Source: Oscillospiraceae bacterium
Lineage (GTDB): Bacteria > Bacillota > Clostridia > Oscillospirales > Oscillospiraceae
Reading direction: 5' to 3'
DNA: 64,000 nucleotides
NCBI GenBank assembly: GCA_020025305.1
Contig: JAHHSG010000007.1
Location: forward strand, 1 to 64,000
The notes under the pieces were generated by a model, which saw only the letters and a list, made by a program, of their open reading frames with translations, was not told where the DNA came from and did not search any database. Below, piece by piece: positions 58,563 through 64,000 of the stretch. The position numbers were made by a program, and so were the translations under genes. Each line of letters starts with the position of its first letter. Within the stretch, counting starts at the first letter, position 1.

Positions 58563-58599
58563 TGACAGGGCTGTGACAAGCAGATAACAATTCTGTCAC
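58563..58599 (-). promoter_or_regulatory. Candidate response-regulator operator, copy 2
   Basis: Read on the plus strand, TGACA-N5-GTGAC-N6-ATAACAA-N2-CTGTCAC, identical in blocks and spacing to 22489-22525. It lies about 70 bases upstream of the metallophosphoesterase start, in the same orientation relative to the gene. Confidence 0.6.
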
Positions 58600-58660
58600 C
58601 GATGGCGTCAAAGAAGGATACCGTTCCCAGCAAAGACCACACCTCGCAGCTGCGTCTGTG

Positions 58661-59053
58661 TTAGTCGTAGATTTCTTCTTCCCGGACACACTCTCTTTTC
58701 AATTTTCCCACCAAAAAATCAAGCGCTGCCAGCACATGGGGACGAATATCGCCGCCTACCAGCACATACATAAGATCGTCACCCACGACGAGCTGTCCCT
58801 CGTTGAGCCATGTGCGCACATAGTAAATCCCCTCCAACGCCCGGGCGTCATTCTCTGCCGCCGCCACCTGATCCCTGTCATAGGAGAAGATCATCCCCCG
58901 AACCGGTTTCGTCTCCCCTGCCTCCTGCCGCACCTTGGCACGGGCCGTGGCGCGCACCGTTCCGTTGTGTACGAGGTACATTCCCACTTTATTGGCGTTG
59001 GGCGCCTGCTTGGCCTCCTGCAGCCACTGGTCCATCGACGGTGTTTTTGTCAT
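58661..59053 (-). CDS. MoaE-like molybdopterin synthase subunit
   Basis: 130 residues. Blocks MYLVHNGTVRATAR, VRGMIFSYD, IYYVRTWLNEGQL and VGDDLMYVLVGGDIRPHVLAAL match the MoaE family, in a short clostridial form (usual length about 150). MoaE with MoaD puts the dithiolene sulfurs into precursor Z. No moaD gene is in the window. GGGGAGG precedes the start. It is divergent from moaA with separate promoters. Confidence 0.82.
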   Translation of the reverse strand: MTKTPSMDQWLQEAKQAPNANKVGMYLVHNGTVRATARAKVRQEAGETKPVRGMIFSYDRDQVAAAENDARALEGIYYVRTWLNEGQLVVGDDLMYVLVGGDIRPHVLAALDFLVGKLKRECVREEEIYD

Positions 59054-59098
59054 AATCTATGCCTCCCCTATTTCCTGTCTTTTCCCAAATTGTATATC

Positions 59099-59176
59099 AT
59101 TTTACCTGTCCCCTTCCCTTTCGTCAATAGCGCAGAAATTTCTATGCTTGTACATTGCACCGCATAACGATATAAT
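59099..59176. promoter_or_regulatory. Divergent promoters of moaE and moaA
   Basis: Minus strand: TTGACG (59122-59127), 17 bases, TAAAAT (59099-59104) toward moaE. Plus strand: TTGTAC (59148-59153), 17 bases, TATAAT (59171-59176) toward moaA. Confidence 0.8.
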
Positions 59177-59207
59177 ATAAGGGAAAATCTACATTTGTGA
59201 GGTAGTT

Positions 59208-60161
59208 ATGGTTGATTCTTTCTCCCGAGAAATTACATATCTGCGGATTTCTGTGACGGAACTTTGCAACCTCCGCTGCCGTTACTGTATGCCGCAGAGC
59301 GGTGTGGAAAAGAAGCGCCACGCCGACATGATGACGGAGGACGAAATCATTGCCGCCGTCCGTGCCGCGGCGTCACTGGGCATCCGCAAGGTGCGCTTTA
59401 CCGGCGGTGAGCCGCTGGTGAAACGCAACATCGTCTCCATTTGCCGCAGGACAGCGGCGGTGGAGGGGATAGAAGAGGTGTGCCTTACCACCAATGCCAC
59501 CCTCCTCCCTGCGCTGGCCAAGCCTTTGCGGCAGGCAGGTGTCCGCCGCATCAACCTCAGTATTGACACGCTGGATCAGGAGAAATACGCCTACATCACG
59601 CGCTGTGGACGGCTGGAGGACTTTTATTCCGGCTTGCATGCGGCACTGGAGGCAGGTTTTAAAAAAATAAAACTGAACACTGTCCTCATTGGCGGCTTCA
59701 ATGAGGACGAAATCGTCCCCTTGGCGCAGCTGACCCAGCGCTATCCAGTGGATGTGCGGTTCATCGAACTGATGCCCATGTACGATGGCGGAGACTTTGG
59801 CCCAGAGGCCTTCCTCCCGCTTTCCCGTGTGTTGGAGTGCCTTCCTCAGCTGGAGAGCGTCCCTACAGACGGCGGCGTAGCCCAGCTCTTTCGTCTGCCG
59901 GGAAGCAAGGGCTGTGTGGGGCTGATCCGCCCTGTCAGCGCCCACTTTTGCGCCGACTGTAACCGCATACGTCTCACTGCTGACGGAAAATTGAAACCCT
60001 GTCTCCACTCTCCGGATGAAATTAGCATCAAAGGCTGCACCGAAGCGGAGATGGCAGAAAAGCTGCAGCAGGCTATTGCAAATAAACCTCGCTGGCACGG
60101 CGAACTCTCCCCCCAGCACCGCAGCCGCGCAGGCCGAAACATGAATGAGATCGGAGGATGA
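59208..60161 (+). CDS. moaA: GTP 3',8-cyclase MoaA
   Basis: 317 residues. The radical-SAM cluster motif is CNLRCRYC (C-x-x-x-C-x-x-C). RFTGGEPLVK binds SAM, and the C-terminal second cluster is formed by CADCNRIRLT and a later Cys in LKPCLH. The protein ends in GG, needed for activity in known MoaA. It performs the first step of molybdenum cofactor synthesis with MoaC. GAGG precedes the start; it overlaps the next gene region closely. Confidence 0.96.
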   Translation: MVDSFSREITYLRISVTELCNLRCRYCMPQSGVEKKRHADMMTEDEIIAAVRAAASLGIRKVRFTGGEPLVKRNIVSICRRTAAVEGIEEVCLTTNATLLPALAKPLRQAGVRRINLSIDTLDQEKYAYITRCGRLEDFYSGLHAALEAGFKKIKLNTVLIGGFNEDEIVPLAQLTQRYPVDVRFIELMPMYDGGDFGPEAFLPLSRVLECLPQLESVPTDGGVAQLFRLPGSKGCVGLIRPVSAHFCADCNRIRLTADGKLKPCLHSPDEISIKGCTEAEMAEKLQQAIANKPRWHGELSPQHRSRAGRNMNEIGG

Positions 60162-60163
60162 CT

Positions 60164-60643
60164 ATGGAAGATTTTACCCATTTTGATGAGGGAGGCCGCG
60201 CCAAGATGGTGGATGTAGGCGCTAAACCTCTTTCTCATCGCACCGCTGTGGCTGCCGGTCGCGTGCTGGTCAATCGAGAGACTTTTTCCCTCATCGCTTC
60301 CGGTGGGGTAAAAAAGGGAGACGTCCTCACCGTGGCACAGATTGCCGGTATTATGGGTGCCAAACGAACTCTGGATCTGATCCCCATGTGTCACCCCGTA
60401 TGGATGGACGGTGTACAGGTGGTCCTCTCTCTCAATGAGGAACGGTGCAGCGTTGAGATCCAAGCCACCGTCACCTGCAGCGGAAAAACCGGCGTTGAGA
60501 TGGAAGCTCTGACCGCTGTGACCACCGCCGCACTGACTGTATATGATATGTGTAAAGCCGTACAGCGAGACATTGTTCTGGCAGATATCCGCCTACTTTC
60601 CAAGACAGGCGGCATTCACGGTGACTATCAAAGGGAGGATTGA
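60164..60643 (+). CDS. moaC: Cyclic pyranopterin monophosphate synthase MoaC
   Basis: 159 residues from the ATG at 60164 (GGAGG 6 bases upstream; an ATG at 60158 overlapping the moaA stop sits directly on that site). Blocks MVDVGAKPLSHRTAVA, IPMCHPVWMDGV, KTGVEMEALTAVT and DMCKAVQRDI are typical. It converts the MoaA product to cyclic pyranopterin monophosphate. Confidence 0.95.
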   Translation: MEDFTHFDEGGRAKMVDVGAKPLSHRTAVAAGRVLVNRETFSLIASGGVKKGDVLTVAQIAGIMGAKRTLDLIPMCHPVWMDGVQVVLSLNEERCSVEIQATVTCSGKTGVEMEALTAVTTAALTVYDMCKAVQRDIVLADIRLLSKTGGIHGDYQRED

Positions 60644-60646
60644 GCC

Positions 60647-61141
60647 ATGGTTTATACAGCAGCCGTCATTACCGTCAGTGACAAAGGCTATCAAGGCCTG
60701 CGGCAGGATACCAGCGGTCCGGCACTTTGCCGTCTTTTAGAGGCGCACGGCTATCAGATCCTCTACACCGCTACGGTGCCAGACGAGTCGGATATGATCC
60801 AAAAAGAGCTGCTGCACTGCTGCGATAAGCTCCATGCCACCCTGGTGCTTACCACCGGCGGCACCGGTTTTTCCCCGCGGGATATTACACCGGAGGCTAC
60901 CCTTGCCGTAGTGGAGCGGCTCACGCCCGGCATTCCCGAGGCCATGCGCGCAGAAAGCATGCGCATCACTCCCCGTGGCTGCCTCTCCCGCAGTGTGGCC
61001 GGTATTCGCCGCCGCAGTTTGATCGTGAACCTGCCCGGCAGCCAAAAGGCGACGCAAGAAAATCTGCTGGCAGTCTTAGACCCCATCGCCCACGGACTGA
61101 AAATGCTGCTCTCCGAGGGTTCTGCCAACTGCGGCGGCTAA
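60647..61141 (+). CDS. MoaB/Mog family molybdopterin adenylyltransferase
   Basis: 164 residues. The molybdopterin-binding motif is LTTGGTGFSPRDITPEAT (about 67-84), preceded by VITVSDKG and followed by LIVNLPGSQKAT. Family members adenylate molybdopterin before metal insertion. GGGAGG precedes the ATG, three bases after moaC. Last gene of the moaA-moaC-mog operon. Confidence 0.94.
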   Translation: MVYTAAVITVSDKGYQGLRQDTSGPALCRLLEAHGYQILYTATVPDESDMIQKELLHCCDKLHATLVLTTGGTGFSPRDITPEATLAVVERLTPGIPEAMRAESMRITPRGCLSRSVAGIRRRSLIVNLPGSQKATQENLLAVLDPIAHGLKMLLSEGSANCGG

Positions 61142-61154
61142 CAACATATGAGAA

Positions 61155-61186
61155 GGGACGGAGCATCTTGACTGATGCTCCGTCCC
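61155..61186 (+). terminator. Terminator of the moa operon
   Basis: A 13-bp perfect stem (GGGACGGAGCATC and complement, arms 61155-61167 and 61174-61186) with a 6-base loop, followed by a T/C-rich stretch. Confidence 0.8.
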
Positions 61187-61337
61187 TCGCTTTCTTCTTT
61201 GTTTTCCGCTTCCCTGATGCCACAAATGGCTTGCGGCAGTTCCTCCCGCTGTGTCAAATCGACTAAGGCTAGAGAAATTTTTCCATAAACCCAATCTCCA
61301 TAGAGATGGGAAAGTCCGCCGGCACAAAAACGGATGG

Positions 61338-62264
61338 TCAGGGCGCAGCGTGAAACAATGGCTGCGGAAACGACAGGTGTTTTCCGCTGACTGGATCTGT
61401 CCCATGATCCGCCATCACAAAAATCTCGTGGGCTGATGGCAGTAATGCAGACAGCACAGTACGGTCTATTCTGGCGAGAAAGGCTCGCTTTTGTGCGGCA
61501 TCCTTTCGATGACCCGCCTCGTCTGCCCCATTGATATGGAGCAGAACAAAGTCGTGGCTCTCCGCTGCCAAAAGTGCTGCATGGACCTTTCCCTGCAAAT
61601 CCGTATCTATATCGCCCGTCATGGCTGGGGTCGTGACAAGATCCATTTGCAGGAGCTTCGCAATCCCCTTGACCACTGCCGTTCCTGTAATGACCGCCGC
61701 TCTTTTGGGGAACGGCGGTAATTGGGATGGCTTCGACTCCCCCCATGGGAGGAGACACCGCCCCATCTTTAACTGCTCCCGGTATGCCCTTTCCAGTGCG
61801 GCGCAGCCTGTGGGACACAGTGTGCTGACCGGCTGTCCCACACACCGATAGGGCGGACAGGTGGTAACGCTTTGAAGCTCCGCAGCTAGGCCGGGAAACA
61901 CAAGGATGCTCTTGTACTGTTCCAGATAGTAATAGCGGTATTCCTGACTGCTCTTGATTTCTTTCGGCCCCGGAATGGGCACTGTGCATCTGCCCCGTGC
62001 ATCTACGCCCAACCAACTGCCGCGCAGCACCAAGTCATCTGGCTCTACCGAAATACCCGCGCCCAGCGCTTCGGCATACCCACGAAGGGCCTTGGGTACC
62101 TCTTTGATCCCCAAAATGTGAAGTATGCAGCTCAAACTCTCCGGTTCACAGCCGCAGCAGGTGTCTATCTCATCTACCTTCTCCATCTTTTGTAAGAAGG
62201 GATAGTCCGCAGTGGAAAAACCTCTGTCGGTCATGCCGTCAATGATACATAAAATCTGACTCAT
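61338..62264 (-). CDS. Phosphoglycerate-mutase-like alkaline phosphatase superfamily protein
   Basis: 308 residues. It begins with the metal-binding ILCIIDGMTDRG. It has a candidate nucleophile region (CEPESLSCILHILGI), FVLLHINGADEAGHRKD and IFVMADHGTDPVSGKH, all typical of cofactor-independent (archaeal-type) phosphoglycerate mutases; these are usually nearer 400 residues. GGAGGTAGC precedes the ATG. It lies 119 bases after cobQ on the same strand. An open stretch continues past the stop in neighbouring frames, so a C-terminal truncation is possible. Whether it serves glycolysis or a cobalamin-linked step is open. Confidence 0.78.
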   Translation of the reverse strand: MSQILCIIDGMTDRGFSTADYPFLQKMEKVDEIDTCCGCEPESLSCILHILGIKEVPKALRGYAEALGAGISVEPDDLVLRGSWLGVDARGRCTVPIPGPKEIKSSQEYRYYYLEQYKSILVFPGLAAELQSVTTCPPYRCVGQPVSTLCPTGCAALERAYREQLKMGRCLLPWGESKPSQLPPFPKRAAVITGTAVVKGIAKLLQMDLVTTPAMTGDIDTDLQGKVHAALLAAESHDFVLLHINGADEAGHRKDAAQKRAFLARIDRTVLSALLPSAHEIFVMADHGTDPVSGKHLSFPQPLFHAAP

Positions 62265-62383
62265 GCTACCTCCAACTTATAATCTCCCTATCTTTTCCGG
62301 ACGCATTTTTCACACATAGCGTCTCTGCGCTTCCCGCATTTCCGCCATGTCTCCTGCGCTTCCCGACACTTGTCTTCGGGAGA

Positions 62384-63847
62384 TTATACTTCCCGGTTCA
62401 CAATGCGATAGATCAGATCCATGTCCAAACCACTGCGCACCGCATCTGCCAGCAGATTATATTGCCGCTCCTTGTATTCTTCCATATCGAAAGCGTGAAT
62501 AGCCCCAAAGTCCATGCCTTTTTGCCGACAAACTGCCTGCAAAACACCATCGGCAATGCCGGGTGCATCGAAAATCCCATGGACATAGCTTCCGTATACG
62601 TTCTCATGGCTGGCCACCGTGGGCATCTCTCCCTGACTGCGGCCCATATGAATTTCATATCCCTTGTATGCCAATCCATTCAAATTGGACAGGCTGCCAT
62701 CCACTCCGGAAAGAATCCCCTCCGTCTGCCGCTGCACTTTTTCTCCCAGGAAAACCGTATCCATATCCAAAAGACCCATGCCTGCAATCTCCGTAACACC
62801 GGCGGCTTCCACGCCTTGGGGATCGGCAACTGTGCGTCCCAACATCTGATAACCGCCGCAAATACCAAAAATCATCGTTCCGGCAGAGGCTGCTTTCTGA
62901 ATGGCCGCCTCCAGACCGCACTGGCGCAGCCACAGCAGATCCGCTATGGTACTCTTGGTGCCGGGTAATAAAATAAGATCCGGCTCGTAAAGATCTGCCA
63001 CCCGGTCCACATAGCGCAAAGACACATTTTCATAGCGCTCGAAGGGACTGAAATCCGTAAAGTTAGAGATTCGAGGCACACGGATAACGGCAATGTCCAG
63101 CATTTTGCGCCCGGCCGTGCGGGTAAACCGCTCGGAAAGGCTGTCCTCATCATCAATATCCACCGTAGTGTAGGGAATCACACCGGCTACAGGTACCCCG
63201 CAGAGCTCCTCCAACATCCGCAGACCTGGTTCCAAAATAGCTCTGTCTCCTCGGAATTTGTTCACCACCGTCCCCTTGATGCGAGTTCTTTCTTCCTCTT
63301 CCAGCAGCGCCACTGTGCCGTAGAGCTGTGCAAACACACCGCCCCGGTCGATGTCTCCCACCAACAGGACCGGCGCATCCACCATCTTGGCCAAGCCCAT
63401 ATTCACAATGTCCTCCTGCTTCAGATTGATCTCCGCCGGAGAACCGGCTCCTTCAATGACGATGATGTCATTTTCCGCAGCCAGTGAGGCATAGGCCTCC
63501 ATAATCGCCGGGACGTATTCCCGTTTTCTCCGGTAATACTCCATGGCGCACATATTTCCCTGTACCGTACCATTGACGATCACTTGGCTTCCCACTTCTG
63601 TGGTAGGCTTCAAAAGCACAGGATTCATCCGTACATCCGGTGCAATGCCGGCAGCCTCCGCCTGCACCACCTGCGCTCGTCCCATCTCACCACCGGCCGC
63701 AGTGATAAAGGAATTCAGCGCCATATTCTGGCTTTTGAAAGGCGCCACGCGATAGCCGTCCTGACGGAAAATGCGGCACAAGCCGGCGCACACCAGACTT
63801 TTACCGGCATTGGACATGGTGCCTTGAATCATAATATTTTTTGCCAT
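62384..63847 (-). CDS. cobQ: Cobyric acid synthase
   Basis: 487 residues. The N-terminal amidotransferase ATPase fold has IMIQGTMSNAGKSLVCAGLC and FKSQNMALNS; the C-terminal glutaminase-like domain has FGICGGYQMLG with the catalytic Cys and ends with GSYVHGIFD. It amidates four carboxyl groups of adenosylcobyrinic diamide to give cobyric acid. The start overlaps the end of the cobD-like gene by 19 bases. Confidence 0.96.
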   Translation of the reverse strand: MAKNIMIQGTMSNAGKSLVCAGLCRIFRQDGYRVAPFKSQNMALNSFITAAGGEMGRAQVVQAEAAGIAPDVRMNPVLLKPTTEVGSQVIVNGTVQGNMCAMEYYRRKREYVPAIMEAYASLAAENDIIVIEGAGSPAEINLKQEDIVNMGLAKMVDAPVLLVGDIDRGGVFAQLYGTVALLEEEERTRIKGTVVNKFRGDRAILEPGLRMLEELCGVPVAGVIPYTTVDIDDEDSLSERFTRTAGRKMLDIAVIRVPRISNFTDFSPFERYENVSLRYVDRVADLYEPDLILLPGTKSTIADLLWLRQCGLEAAIQKAASAGTMIFGICGGYQMLGRTVADPQGVEAAGVTEIAGMGLLDMDTVFLGEKVQRQTEGILSGVDGSLSNLNGLAYKGYEIHMGRSQGEMPTVASHENVYGSYVHGIFDAPGIADGVLQAVCRQKGMDFGAIHAFDMEEYKERQYNLLADAVRSGLDMDLIYRIVNREV

Positions 63848-64000
63848 GGTTTCTCCCTTTCCGCTATTTGAGAAATTGCATCCATCAACTGCACGTTTTC
63901 CTTGTGCTGCCGCACCGCCGTCCGATACCAGCCAGACCCCAATCCCCTGTAGTTGTCACAGTTTCGGATGACGATTCCCTGCTCTTTCAAAGCCTCATGA
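63829..64000 (-). CDS. Threonine-phosphate decarboxylase-like protein, C-terminal part
   Basis: Only the last 56 codons are in the window. EQGIVIRNCDNYRGLGSGWYR followed by TAVRQHKEN matches the C-terminus of CobD/HisC-type PLP enzymes (the family arginine in the R-x-A-V-R context binds the carboxylate or phosphate). Next to cobQ it is most likely CobD, which makes aminopropanol phosphate for the cobalamin side chain. The 5' end lies beyond position 64000. Confidence 0.8.
   Translation of the reverse strand, partial: HEALKEQGIVIRNCDNYRGLGSGWYRTAVRQHKENVQLMDAISQIAEREKPWQKIL

Noticed and set aside
61138..62016. 292-codon minus-strand frame overlapping the mutase-like gene
   Set aside because: Most of it is a shifted reading of the mutase-like gene, whose metal-binding motifs are in the other frame. 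Only the last 200 bases are not covered, and these lack a clear start.
1..64000. CRISPR arrays, rRNA genes, restriction systems or replication origins
   Set aside because: None seen. Repeats present are short tandem, palindromic or protein-coding repeats.

Overview
The window looks like a chromosomal segment of a moderately GC-rich anaerobic Firmicute, most likely class Clostridia and probably an Oscillospiraceae relative. The evidence is gene content read by family recognition: Rex, rubrerythrin, flavodoxin, a sodium-pumping oxaloacetate decarboxylase with a separate biotin subunit, a MoCo/molybdate set, late cobalamin genes, CIRCE-controlled Hsp20, TTG/GTG starts and strong AGGAGG ribosome binding sites. 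No species assignment was attempted.

Left end (1-5830, minus strand): a tightly overlapping operon behind a near-consensus promoter. It holds a small unknown protein, a CDP-glycerol glycerophosphotransferase-like enzyme, a nucleotidyltransferase-like protein, two sugar-transfer-associated ATP-grasp proteins and a coupled secreted repeat protein that runs off the window. It probably builds or modifies a surface polymer. From 6213 to 10563 lies a prophage fragment (distal tail/baseplate protein, XkdX-like protein, holin, amidase) ending beside a tRNA-Arg(CCG). Next come rex, a Gly/Cys-rich membrane peptide, a Nudix hydrolase, sfsA and the oadG-biotin carrier-oadB-oadA operon, then a scar of broken IS256 and IS3 transposases (about 17.4-18.1 kb).

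18.3-24.8 kb (minus): an envelope-sensing module of LURP-one-like protein, response regulator, short-loop histidine kinase, ABC ATPase, FtsX-type permease and SanA/YdcF-like protein. A 37-bp motif in front of the ABC genes recurs in front of a metallophosphoesterase gene 36 kb away. 25.4-32.4 kb: pantothenate ECF transporter plus coaX, a MATE pump behind a transcription terminator, a glycolipid glycosyltransferase, a CDF transporter, a rubrerythrin with rubredoxins at both ends, and Hsp20 with a perfect CIRCE. 32.4-41.3 kb: a metal P-type ATPase with separate HMA chaperone, divergent from an ArsR-AraC fusion regulator; then two minus-strand operons (ABC exporter pair + YgbA-like + DUF454; DUF2325 + DUF3793 + flavodoxin) that share GTTAG-N6-CTAAC palindromes, suggesting an iron-type regulon. 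41.5-46.2 kb (plus): BlaI/BlaR1-like pair with clear operators, then iscS-iscU-rrf2 with a promoter rich in Rrf2-type repeats.

46.2-52.4 kb (minus): cobT-cobU-cobS-phosphatase and modA-modB-modC-DUF364. Then pyruvate kinase (plus), clpB co-transcribed with an unusual ribbon-helix-helix protein (minus), the metallophosphoesterase, moaE (minus) divergent from moaA-moaC-mog (plus), a phosphoglycerate-mutase-like gene, cobQ and the 3' end of a cobD-like gene. The Mo uptake and MoCo genes belong to one pathway, and the two cob clusters to another.

The most promising undescribed features are the two-component regulon motif, the GTTAG-N6-CTAAC regulon with its short leader ORF, the RHH-clpB operon with a TACTA-N4-TAGTA site in its promoter, the attenuated MATE gene, and the ATP-grasp surface-polymer cluster. 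Assignments rest on motif and family recognition by eye; no database search was run.
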